DNA from: Candidatus Ruthenibacterium merdavium
GTDB lineage: Bacteria; Bacillota; Clostridia; Oscillospirales; Ruminococcaceae
Direction: 5' to 3'
NCBI GenBank assembly: GCA_019119935.1
Contig: DWWA01000050.1
Location: 1 to 47,317 of the forward strand
Length of the DNA stretch: 47,317 bases
The notes beneath the pieces are model-generated. The model did no database searches and had not been told where the DNA came from. It saw nothing but the letters and a program-made list of their open reading frames with translations. Positions 1-6,986 of the stretch are shown piece by piece (within the stretch, counting starts at the first letter, position 1; every line of letters begins with the position of its first letter). A program made the position numbers and the translations under genes.

Positions 1-70
1 TCCGCATGGTTTCTACAACAGTTTTTTTGAATTCTGGAGTATATCTCTTGTTCGGTATTCCTTTTGGCAT
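1..70 (-). CDS. IS3-family transposase OrfA, N-terminal fragment
   Basis: Reading minus from the ATG at 70-68, the frame gives MPKGIPNKRYTPEFKKTVVE and a few more residues before the window edge. This is the characteristic start of IS3/IS150-group OrfA, the helix-turn-helix DNA-binding subunit that is normally joined to OrfB (DDE integrase) by programmed frameshifting. A GGGG Shine-Dalgarno-like stretch lies 9 bases upstream of the ATG, inside the 3' arm of a large hairpin. The gene is truncated only by the window edge; whether the complete copy is active cannot be judged here. Confidence 0.7.
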   Translation of the reverse strand, partial: MPKGIPNKRYTPEFKKTVVETMR

Positions 71-76
71 AGTAAA

Positions 77-125
77 GCACCCCACTTGTTATTCAGTATA
101 ACATACTGTCTAACAAATGGGGTGC
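77..125 (-). repeat. Nested inverted repeat in the IS leader
   Basis: Arms 77-91 and 111-125 are 15 bases long with a single mismatch that can form a G-U pair in RNA. Inside them sits a second perfect repeat (CAGTAT-AAC-ATACTG, 94-108). In a minus-strand transcript the whole block folds into a hairpin whose 3' arm contains the GGGG that would serve as the transposase ribosome binding site. This resembles the leader hairpins of IS10/IS50 that block translation from transcripts entering from outside. Confidence 0.65.
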
Positions 126-248
126 AGTTCAGTTCTTTTGCATGTCTGCTTTTTCATTTCTCAGTCTTGAAAAATAGCTTGTTATAAGCTTTGCTGTACT
201 GCCCCGGCATATCGCAGCGAAATCGCAAACTTGAATGCTTTTTCCAGC

Positions 249-1280
249 TTACATTAAGCCTTCCAAATGCTGCATCAATAAGCTGACGCCGGTAATGCCG
301 AACCAGCAGCAAGCCCCCATCAAAATCGGTTTTCCGCCCGTTTTCACCAGCTTAACCAGATTGGTATTCAGGCCGACTGCCGCCATTGCCAAAATGATAA
401 AGAATTTAGAAAGCTCCTTCAGCGGGGCGAAAAAAGACGCATCCACGCCGGAAAGCGTTGCCACCGTTGTGATAATGGACGCCAGCACAAAGAATAAGAT
501 AAAAAAGGGAAAAATCTTTTTCAGCTCAAAAGATCCATTCGAGAGTTCGCCGCCGCGTTTGACCTGCCAGGTACGCCAAAAAGCCAGTGCCAACGTAATG
601 GGAATAATGGCAAGTGTGCGTGTGAGTTTGACGATGGTAGCATAATTCAGCACCGTGCCGCCTGTTCCGTGAAGCGTGTCCCACGTTGCCGCAGCCGCTG
701 TCACGGAAGAAGTATCATTTACCGCCGTGCCCGCAAACAATCCAAAGCCTTCATTACTCATGCCCAAAAGCCCACCGAGCGTCGGAAAGAACAGCGCTGC
801 CAAAATGTTAAACAGGAAAATCACGGAAATGGACTGCGCAATTTCCTCATCGTCTGCACCAATCACCGGTGCGGTGGCCGCAATGGCCGACCCGCCGCAG
901 ATGGAAGAACCTACCCCGACCAACACCGAAATATTATTCGGCATATGCAAACGCTTGCTTAGTACAAAGGCAATCACCAATGAAACCGTAATGGTGGAGC
1001 AGATAATGGGCAGGGACAAAAGCCCTACTTTTGCAATCTCTGAAAGATTTAAGCCAAACCCCAGCAGAATCACCGCATACTGCAAAATTTTTTTCGAGGT
1101 AAATGCCACACCTGCCTGAAAGACTTCTCGGCTGCCCATCAGCAGCGTGACTGCCATACCGAGCACAATGGCGAACACCGGCCCGCCGAACACGGGAAAC
1201 AAGTGCCCCAGCCACCAGCTGGGAATTGCCAAAAGCAGGCAAAGCAAAAATCCCGGTGCAGTTTTTCGTAGTTGTTCCAT
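249..1280 (-). CDS. YeiH/UPF0324 family membrane protein (putative sulfate-type exporter)
   Basis: This 343-residue polytopic membrane protein matches the YeiH (UPF0324, PF03601) family. About ten hydrophobic helices span the chain, and the family's conserved glycine-rich segment [19 protein letters not shown] sits at about residues 124-142, followed by an acidic DDEE. The family is annotated as putative sulfate exporters, but the substrate is poorly established. The start at 1280 has a GAGAGG site 8 bases upstream. It is divergent from a LysR-type gene at 1400, the same arrangement as yeiE/yeiH in enterobacteria, which suggests that this regulator controls it. The 3' end lies 118 bases from an IS element, but the gene is full length. 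Confidence 0.85.
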   Translation of the reverse strand: MEQLRKTAPGFLLCLLLAIPSWWLGHLFPVFGGPVFAIVLGMAVTLLMGSREVFQAGVAFTSKKILQYAVILLGFGLNLSEIAKVGLLSLPIICSTITVSLVIAFVLSKRLHMPNNISVLVGVGSSICGGSAIAATAPVIGADDEEIAQSISVIFLFNILAALFFPTLGGLLGMSNEGFGLFAGTAVNDTSSVTAAAATWDTLHGTGGTVLNYATIVKLTRTLAIIPITLALAFWRTWQVKRGGELSNGSFELKKIFPFFILFFVLASIITTVATLSGVDASFFAPLKELSKFFIILAMAAVGLNTNLVKLVKTGGKPILMGACCWFGITGVSLLMQHLEGLM

Positions 1281-1362
1281 TGGTACATCCTCTCCATTTA
1301 TCGCTTATTTTTTACTTCGTCTTGATTATAACCGAATTTTACGATAAAATAAAATGAAGAAT

Positions 1363-1384
1363 TTTTATTTAACTATAAATAAAA
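1363..1384. promoter_or_regulatory. Palindrome in the divergent yeiH/lysR promoter region, candidate LysR operator
   Basis: A perfect inverted repeat with 9-base arms (TTTTATTTA / TAAATAAAA) around a 4-base centre lies 16 bases upstream of the regulator start and between the two divergent genes. LysR-type regulators usually bind interrupted AT-rich dyads in this position. The operator role is inferred from symmetry and location only. Confidence 0.5.
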
Positions 1385-1399
1385 CTTATAGGTGATACA

Positions 1400-2269
1400 A
1401 TGCTGGACCCAAGATGGAACACGTTTCTTGTTTTATGCGAAACGATGAATTATACCCGTGCTGCCGAACAGCTATGCTTAACGCAGCCCGCTGTAACACA
1501 TCAAATTCGCTATTTAGAAAGCTACTATGGCTGTCGGCTGTTTTCTTACGAAAACAAGGTGCTGCGGCTTACTGAGGCAGGCATGCGGCTGCGCGAATTT
1601 ACCCGCTCTATGGTGTATAACAGCAATAAAATTGACCATGCCATGACACAGCAAGCGCCGCTTTCCCTGCGGGTGGGCACTTCAAAAACGATTGGGGAAT
1701 ACGTCATTGCCCCGAAAGTAAAGCAATTTTTGCGTGCGCATCCCGAAGCTGATTTTTCACTTTTGGTTGAAAATACACAGGTGCTTCTCAGTGAGCTAGA
1801 GGAGGGACGGCTGGACTTTGTGTTAGTAGAGGGCTTTTTTGAAAAAAGCCGCTATCAAACGCGGCTGTTTCGCAAAGAAAGCTTTTTTGGGGTTTGTGCA
1901 CCGGAACACCGGCTGGCAAATCGCTGTATCTCCTTAGACGAATTGCAAGGTGAACGGCTGATTCTGCGCGAAGAAGGTTCCGGCACACGCGCCATTTTTG
2001 AGGACGCTTTACGCCGCCAAAACTGTACCCTCGCCGATTTTAACCAGGTTTCGACCATTAGTGATTTTTCGTTGATGAAATCGCTCACAGCAGACGGGAT
2101 TGGTGTTTCGTTTTTATATGCGCCCGTGGTTCAGCGCGAACTTGCGGCGGGAACCTTGGCAAAGTTTGAAGTGGTCGATATGCCCATGAGCGGCTCTTTT
2201 TATTTTGCATGTTTAAAAGATAATCTCTTTTCCGGCTTATGGGAGGAATGGGCGTGCGAAGAATCATAA
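1400..2269 (+). CDS. LysR family transcriptional regulator
   Basis: A 289-residue LysR-type regulator of normal family length. The N-terminal winged helix-turn-helix covers about residues 4-63, with the recognition segment TRAAEQLCLTQPAVTHQIRYL. The periplasmic-binding-protein-like effector domain follows from about residue 85. It is transcribed away from the YeiH-type gene across a 119-base region with a 22-base palindrome, so autoregulation and control of the exporter are likely. CysL/YeiE-type regulators linked to yeiH are the closest known analogues. The effector cannot be deduced from sequence. An AGGTG site precedes the ATG, and the gene ends just before a bidirectional terminator. Confidence 0.88.
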   Translation: MLDPRWNTFLVLCETMNYTRAAEQLCLTQPAVTHQIRYLESYYGCRLFSYENKVLRLTEAGMRLREFTRSMVYNSNKIDHAMTQQAPLSLRVGTSKTIGEYVIAPKVKQFLRAHPEADFSLLVENTQVLLSELEEGRLDFVLVEGFFEKSRYQTRLFRKESFFGVCAPEHRLANRCISLDELQGERLILREEGSGTRAIFEDALRRQNCTLADFNQVSTISDFSLMKSLTADGIGVSFLYAPVVQRELAAGTLAKFEVVDMPMSGSFYFACLKDNLFSGLWEEWACEES

Positions 2270-2313
2270 AATGGTGCAGCAACCGCTTTGCGAAGCCCCT
2301 AGCAGCCAAATAT

Positions 2314-2349
2314 TAAGAAAAGGCGCGAATGATATCGCGCCTTTTCTTA
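2314..2349. terminator. Bidirectional intrinsic terminator between lysR and btuD
   Basis: Perfect 15-base arms (TAAGAAAAGGCGCGA at 2314-2328 and its complement at 2335-2349) enclose a 6-base loop, with A/T tails on both sides. The site lies between convergent genes. The stop codon of the ATPase gene (2347-2349) is part of the stem. Confidence 0.85.
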
Positions 2350-3105
2350 TGCCTCATATAAAATATTCAAGCGGCCGTCCGGGCGTTTTGTCACCGTGAC
2401 GGGCACTTCATATACCGTTTCAATATTTTGTTTTGTCAAAACCTGCTCTGGGCTTCCGTGTGCCATCACCCGGCCTTTGTGCATCAAATAAAGGCGGTCG
2501 CAAAACATGGCGGCTAAATTTAAGTCATGCAGGGCGGCAATGGTGATGCAGGGCAACTGCTTGACCAAGCGCAAAAGCTGAATTTGGTATTTGATGTCCA
2601 AGTGGTTTGTCGGCTCGTCCAACACAAGGCAAGGCGTATTTTGCGCCAAAGCACGCGCCAGCAATACGCGCTGCCGCTCGCCGCCCGAAAGTGTGGAAAA
2701 CATCCGCGCGCCTTCTTTTTCCATTTCGACTGCACACAGTGCTTTTTGCACCTGTTCATGATCTTCTTTGCTCCAGTCTCTCAGCGGGCGCTGGTAGGCA
2801 CTGCGCCCCATTAACACCATATCATACACCGTAAAATCAAACGCAATGGGGCTGTGCTGCGCATGAACCGCAATTTTTTTCGCAGTTTCCTTGGCTGAAA
2901 AATCCGTCAGCAGCCCTTCATCGATGCGGATTTCTCCCGCGCTCGGCTTGATGGTGCGGTATAAACATTTCAGCATCGTCGTTTTGCCGCTTCCGTTCGG
3001 GCCAAGCAGCCCGACAAGCTCGTGCGTTTCCAACGACAGGGACACGCCCTGCAAAATCTGTGCTTGCCCAATCGTAACGCCGATATGCTCCGCGCTTAGT
3101 TTCAT
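2347..3105 (-). CDS. btuD: Cobalamin/corrinoid ABC transporter, ATP-binding protein
   Basis: A 252-residue ATPase of the FecE/BtuD group that powers uptake from the inner face of the membrane. Walker A GPNGSGKTT is at 35-43, the LSGGERQ signature at 139-145 and the Walker B Asp-Glu at 163-164. The frame is open further upstream, but the start MKLSAEHIGV at 3105 is preferred: it overlaps the permease stop in an ATGA arrangement and has GGAGGGG just upstream. It is the last gene of a three-gene unit under a cobalamin riboswitch, which makes B12 or another corrinoid the likely substrate even though family members also carry haem or siderophores. Confidence 0.88.
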   Translation of the reverse strand: MKLSAEHIGVTIGQAQILQGVSLSLETHELVGLLGPNGSGKTTMLKCLYRTIKPSAGEIRIDEGLLTDFSAKETAKKIAVHAQHSPIAFDFTVYDMVLMGRSAYQRPLRDWSKEDHEQVQKALCAVEMEKEGARMFSTLSGGERQRVLLARALAQNTPCLVLDEPTNHLDIKYQIQLLRLVKQLPCITIAALHDLNLAAMFCDRLYLMHKGRVMAHGSPEQVLTKQNIETVYEVPVTVTKRPDGRLNILYEA

Positions 3106-4145
3106 ACCGCTTCCCCTCCGTAACCGTACCGCTTTGGCAAAATTAAATACAGGAAGAACGGCGCGCCCAAAAGTGCCGTCAGCACTCCGATGGGAATTTC
3201 TACGCCGGGCACAAGGCTTCGGCAAAGCACATCCGCCCACACCAAAAACACCGCCCCCAGCAGTGCCGACAGCGGAATGAGTGTGCGGTGGTCATTTCCG
3301 GTACAGGCACGCACCACATGCGGAATGACAAGGCCGACAAAGCCCACCATGCCCGCCTGTGATACGGAAAAGCCCGCCAGCAGCGCCCCCATAATGAGAT
3401 ACACCCAGCGTTTTCGGCTTAAATCCACGCCGAGGGTTTGGGCGGCTTCATCGCCCAAAAGCATCACATTCAGCACATTGCTCTGCGTCACTAAAAACAG
3501 CACCACAGGCAGCAAAACACAAAACAGTGCCGCATTTCCCTGCCAAGAAGCACCGCCTGTGCCGCCCATTTGCCAATGAAGGATTTGGGTTGCCGCGCCA
3601 CTTTCATGCGAAAAAAAGAGAATCATATTCGACACCGCACTGCAAAGGGCCGACACCGCGGTGCCGGACAGCAGCAGGCGCACCGAACCATGATGCAGCC
3701 CTTTTCCCGCCAATAAAAGCACACAAGCTGCGGCCCCCAGCGAACCGAAAAAAGCCATCAGCCCCACAAATCCGCTGCCGAGCCAAGTGCCGATACCGAG
3801 CAAAATAGCTGCCGTTGCACCGAGTGTGCCGCCGGAGGAAATGCCCAGCAGATACGGGTCGGCCAGCGGGTTTCGCACAACAGCCTGCATTAAAACACCG
3901 CACACGGAAAGCGCCGCTCCAACGCCTGCCGAAAGCATCAGCCGCGGCAGACGAATGAGCCAAACCACGTTATGCACGGCCTGTTCTTGCGCCGGAACCT
4001 CTGCCCAAGGCCCTTGCAGCAGCGCGGTATACACCTGCCCTAAAGTAAGCGGCATTGTGCCGAACGTCACAGCGGCCATCAGCGAAAACGGCAGGGCTGC
4101 GAGTAAAACAATCAGCGCTGCACGCGCTCTTGCACGCTGCTTCAC
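3102..4145 (-). CDS. btuC: Cobalamin/corrinoid ABC transporter, permease
   Basis: A 347-residue FecCD/BtuC-family permease with about ten transmembrane helices, normal in length. Family hallmarks include VRLPRL-like LIRLPRL at about residues 63-69, NPLADPYLLGISSGG at about 92-106, and VGFVGLVIPHVVR near 268-280, the loop that contacts the ATPase. The start is a GTG whose second and third bases join the next A to form the TGA stop of the binding-protein gene (GTGA overlap), and its own stop overlaps the ATPase start. Translational coupling of all three subunits is therefore likely. Confidence 0.88.
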   Translation of the reverse strand: MKQRARARAALIVLLAALPFSLMAAVTFGTMPLTLGQVYTALLQGPWAEVPAQEQAVHNVVWLIRLPRLMLSAGVGAALSVCGVLMQAVVRNPLADPYLLGISSGGTLGATAAILLGIGTWLGSGFVGLMAFFGSLGAAACVLLLAGKGLHHGSVRLLLSGTAVSALCSAVSNMILFFSHESGAATQILHWQMGGTGGASWQGNAALFCVLLPVVLFLVTQSNVLNVMLLGDEAAQTLGVDLSRKRWVYLIMGALLAGFSVSQAGMVGFVGLVIPHVVRACTGNDHRTLIPLSALLGAVFLVWADVLCRSLVPGVEIPIGVLTALLGAPFFLYLILPKRYGYGGEAV

Positions 4146-5176
4146 GCCGCTGCCTCCCCATACATGCCTTGTGATAACGCGCGGATTCCGTCGATACTGC
4201 GCACACCGCTTGCGTAAATATCGCCCAACATGATGGGATAAACACGCTCATTTTGCACCGCCGAAAGCGTTTGCAAAGCATCGTCAGCGGTAATCACATC
4301 GAGCTGATCCTTTAACACCTGTTCCGGACTTTCGCCGCTGTATGCCATGTATACCACAAAAATGACATCCGCGTTTGCCGCCAGCAAATCCTCTTTTCCA
4401 ACATTGGCAGAAGCTTCAATTGCTAAGCTGCCGCCGAGCTTTTGCACCATATCCCCTGCCAAGCTGTCCGCGCCATAATTGCGAATACTGTCCCCCATCG
4501 GCTCTACCACCAGCACACGCACCGGTTCCTTTCCGGCAGCAGCTGCCTGTGCCTGCTCCACCTGCGTTTGCATTTCAGCAATGAGCGTTTCGCCTTTTTC
4601 TCTCACATTGAAGATCGCCGCAATATTGCGCAGATCTTGATACTCGTTTTCCAGCGTGCGCCCCGCGCCGGATGCCGTGTTGCGCACCATGTAAGTGTTG
4701 ACGCCCTGTTCCAGCCAGCGGTCAACATCGCCCAGCATTTTGTCGCCAAAGAGCGACCCCCAAGAGAAAATCATATCGGGCGCGAGCACGGTGACGGTTT
4801 CCGCATCCGGGGCAAACGGCTCGGTTTGATAGTTGATGGCTTGAAACGCGTCCTGCCATTCTTCTTTTACTTCGTTATCAAGCCCGTATGCCGCAACCAC
4901 ATGATCTTCTAACCCCAAGGCAAGCATGGTTTCAATACAGCCTTGATACACGGCCACCACTTTTTCGGGCGCTTTTTCATACGTCGTCTGCACCGGGTTG
5001 CCCGTATAATCAAATGTTTCAATGGTAACGGGATAGCCTTCTTGGGAAACAGATTGCGCTGACACGCTTTCGGCACTGCTGGCCGCTGTGCTTTCAGAAG
5101 TGTTCGGCGTGCCGGACGCACAAGAAACTAAGAGCAGCGCCGAAAGCGCAATTCCTGCTAACCGTTTGATGTTCAT
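4142..5176 (-). CDS. btuF: Cobalamin/corrinoid ABC transporter, substrate-binding lipoprotein
   Basis: A 344-residue periplasmic-binding-protein-type lipoprotein of the BtuF/FhuD class (PF01497). The start MNIKRLAG at 5176, with AGG-rich sequence upstream, gives a proper lipoprotein signal: lysine/arginine, a hydrophobic core and the lipobox LVSC with Cys at 19. A low-complexity Ser/Ala linker follows, then two lobes joined by a long helix. The longer in-frame start at 5275 would place coding sequence across the leader terminator and destroy the signal peptide, so I reject it. It heads the btuFCD unit, and the cobalamin riboswitch supports corrinoid binding. Confidence 0.87.
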   Translation of the reverse strand: MNIKRLAGIALSALLLVSCASGTPNTSESTAASSAESVSAQSVSQEGYPVTIETFDYTGNPVQTTYEKAPEKVVAVYQGCIETMLALGLEDHVVAAYGLDNEVKEEWQDAFQAINYQTEPFAPDAETVTVLAPDMIFSWGSLFGDKMLGDVDRWLEQGVNTYMVRNTASGAGRTLENEYQDLRNIAAIFNVREKGETLIAEMQTQVEQAQAAAAGKEPVRVLVVEPMGDSIRNYGADSLAGDMVQKLGGSLAIEASANVGKEDLLAANADVIFVVYMAYSGESPEQVLKDQLDVITADDALQTLSAVQNERVYPIMLGDIYASGVRSIDGIRALSQGMYGEAAA

Positions 5177-5199
5177 ACAAAAACCTCCATAAAAACATA

Positions 5200-5233
5200 A
5201 AAAATCTGCTTTCCGCTGGGAAAGCAGACTTTC
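5200..5233 (-). terminator. Leader terminator between cobalamin riboswitch and btuF
   Basis: On the minus strand a stem of about 13 base pairs with one mismatch (AAGTCTGCTTTCC paired to GGAAAGCAGATTT) is followed by a run of six T. It sits about 100 bases downstream of the riboswitch and about 24 bases before the btuF start. It is probably the expression platform element that stops transcription when cobalamin is bound. Confidence 0.8.
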
Positions 5234-5329
5234 TGAACACAGGAAACATAAGGCGACACCCCAAAAAGGGCGCACCCAATCAACTGCCGTTCAGATGAGC
5301 TGCTTTCTTCGGAAGCGGTTCTCACCATT

Positions 5330-5499
5330 CAAAACAAGCAGGTTTCCTGACTTCTGGGTCTGCGATTCCCGCGCCTTCTCACCTTTCGGCAATGGCATTT
5401 TTGCGGGGCTCTCACCAGTTACAGTGACCGGATCGCTCAGGACTTGCACCTGATTCCCTTTTACCCTTTCTCTTTTTACAAGGAAAGGCACTTGTTTTG
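5330..5499 (-). promoter_or_regulatory. Cobalamin riboswitch
   Basis: The minus strand shows the B12-riboswitch core in order: GGGAATCAGGTGCAAGTCC, then GGTCACTGTAACTGG, then GAGAGCCCCGC, and finally the B12-box-like AGTCAGGAAACCTGCTTG. A closing P1 helix is visible as CAAAACAAG at the 5' side (5491-5499) and CTTGTTTTG at the 3' side (5330-5338). It lies between a good promoter and a terminator in front of btuFCD, as expected for an OFF switch that lowers import when cobalamin is plentiful. Confidence 0.92.
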
Positions 5500-5514
5500 T
5501 CATGCAATGGAGTT

Positions 5515-5543
5515 ATCTTATCAAATTAACATACAATTGTCAA
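5515..5543 (-). promoter_or_regulatory. Promoter of the btuFCD operon
   Basis: On the minus strand TTGACA (5538-5543) and TAAGAT (5515-5520) are separated by exactly 17 bases. Transcription would begin just upstream of the riboswitch P1 helix. Confidence 0.75.
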
Positions 5544-5565
5544 CGGCTTTTTGTGTCGAAGCGCT

Positions 5566-6831
5566 TTATGCTTCGGCAAGGCTTTTTTCTACCGCTGCCA
5601 GTTTTACCGCAAGGCACAGCAGCTCCACAGCCGTTTCCAGTTCAGACAAGGTGGGGTAAGACGGCGCAATGCGGATATGGCTGCCGTCCGGGTCTTTGCC
5701 GTAGGGGAACGCTGCACCGGCCGGGGTAAGCGTAACGCCCGCTTTGGCACAAAGCTCCACCGTGCGCGCTGCACAGCCCTTCGGTGTGAACAGGCTGATG
5801 AAATATCCGCCCTTCGGCTTTGTCCAGCGAATCTCGCTGTTTTCACCAAACGCGGCGCCAAATTTATTTAAAATCATCTCAAATTTCGGCGCTAAGATGG
5901 CGCGGTGCTTTTCCATATGTGCGGCCAAGCCCTGCATATCTTTCAAGTAGCGCACATGGCGCAGCTGGTTCATTTTATCATAGCTGATGACAGCGGGCAT
6001 TAAATTTGCTTTGATATATTCAATGTTCGCTTTAGAAGCCGCCAAAGCCGCCACACTTGCGCCGGGGAATGTCACTTTGCTCAACGACGTAAACAAAAGC
6101 GGACGGTTTTCGTTGCCTGCCTTGCGGCATTCGTCCAAAATATTCAGCACTTCTTCGTGCTCGTCGCACAGGTGATGCACGGCATAGGCATTGTCCCAGA
6201 AAATTTTAAAATCCGGCTCGGCGGTTTTCATCGCCGCCAAACGGCGCACCACTGCATCGGAATAGGTGTAGCCGTCGGGGTTGGAATATTTCGGCACACA
6301 CCAAATGCCCTTTACCGCCGGGTCTTGCACAAGGCGCTCCACCAAGTCCATATCCGGGCCATCCTCATGCATCGGAACCAGCAAAAGCTCCATGCCAAGA
6401 TATTCCGCGATGCGGAAATGGCGGTCATAACCGGGTGCGGGGCACAAAAACTTGCTTTGTCCCTTTCCCCAGCCCTCGCTTTCGCAAAAACCTTTGCGCA
6501 TGGCGAGCTCTGCCATATGATACATCATAGTCAAGCTGGAGCTGCCGCACACCAGCGTTTCTTCCGGTGCTGTGCCCAGCAAATCAGCAAAAAAGCGGCG
6601 TGCTTCGGGCATGCCTTCCAAGGTGCCGTAGTTGCGGGCGTCAATACCTTCTTCGCCCATATAATCACAAATTTGCAGCATGGGCATGGAAAGCTCCAGC
6701 TGTTCGGTACACGGCTTGCCGCGCGACATATCGAGGCGCAGCCCTTTTTGTACAAACGCTTCATACTGTGTGCGCAATGTTTGATGTTCTTGTTCCAACT
6801 GCTGGCGATTCATCGAAATACCATCCGTCAT
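5566..6831 (-). CDS. Class I/II PLP-dependent aminotransferase (AspB-like, PF12897 type)
   Basis: A 421-residue fold-type I aminotransferase. The pyridoxal phosphate lysine is in SLSKVTFPG (Lys252), and WDNAYAVH (Asp213, Tyr216) binds the cofactor ring. The N-terminal region with MSRGKPC and the spacing of motifs resemble the aspartate aminotransferase subgroup described from Corynebacterium (AspB/AspT) and annotated as MocR-like aminotransferases. No helix-turn-helix domain is present, so this is the enzyme alone. I chose MTDGIS at 6831 because AAGAAGGGG lies 9 bases upstream; the in-frame ATG at 6840 directly abuts that site. Longer in-frame extensions run into the ileS terminator. The substrate is likely aspartate or a related amino acid but is not proven. 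Confidence 0.82.
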   Translation of the reverse strand: MTDGISMNRQQLEQEHQTLRTQYEAFVQKGLRLDMSRGKPCTEQLELSMPMLQICDYMGEEGIDARNYGTLEGMPEARRFFADLLGTAPEETLVCGSSSLTMMYHMAELAMRKGFCESEGWGKGQSKFLCPAPGYDRHFRIAEYLGMELLLVPMHEDGPDMDLVERLVQDPAVKGIWCVPKYSNPDGYTYSDAVVRRLAAMKTAEPDFKIFWDNAYAVHHLCDEHEEVLNILDECRKAGNENRPLLFTSLSKVTFPGASVAALAASKANIEYIKANLMPAVISYDKMNQLRHVRYLKDMQGLAAHMEKHRAILAPKFEMILNKFGAAFGENSEIRWTKPKGGYFISLFTPKGCAARTVELCAKAGVTLTPAGAAFPYGKDPDGSHIRIAPSYPTLSELETAVELLCLAVKLAAVEKSLAEA

Positions 6832-6905
6832 TTGTTGCATCCCCTTCTTTGTGCGGCTTGTGCCGCTTGTCCCGTGCGTTTTCGTGCTCTTATTATTATG
6901 ACCGC

Positions 6906-6943
6906 CAAAAAGCGGCCGCCTGCACACTTTGCAGACGTCCGCT
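6906..6943 (-). terminator. Intrinsic terminator of ileS
   Basis: Minus-strand arms AGCGGACGTCTGCA and TGCAGGCGGCCGCT pair over 14 positions (two need G-U or mismatch) around a 5-base loop and are followed by TTTTT. The site lies 44 bases after the ileS stop and before the aminotransferase gene. Confidence 0.75.
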
Positions 6944-6986
6944 CTTTGTTTCATTCATTTTTTCATCAATGATTCGGCCAGATTAC

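Larger units (their letters stand above)
1..131 (-). mobile_element. IS3/IS150-like insertion sequence, end fragment
   Basis: The left edge holds the 5' end of an insertion sequence read on the minus strand. Its outer tip is most likely the TG dinucleotide at 131 (minus-strand reading TGAACTGCACCCC), followed by a 49-base inverted-repeat leader and the start of a transposase OrfA at 70. The rest of the element lies outside the window. The terminal motif and the OrfA N-terminus are typical of IS3-family (IS150 group) elements. I cannot see a target-site duplication because only one end is present. Confidence 0.7.

Noticed and set aside
2607-3280. Plus-strand frames opposite btuD and btuC
   Set aside because: They are shadows of the transporter genes, which carry complete ATPase and permease motifs.
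4142-5275. Longer start for the binding protein at 5275
   Set aside because: It would translate the leader terminator and remove the lipoprotein signal; the start at 5176 gives a correct lipobox.
6157-6972. Plus-strand open frames opposite the aminotransferase gene
   Set aside because: They mirror the aminotransferase coding sequence and show no family features.
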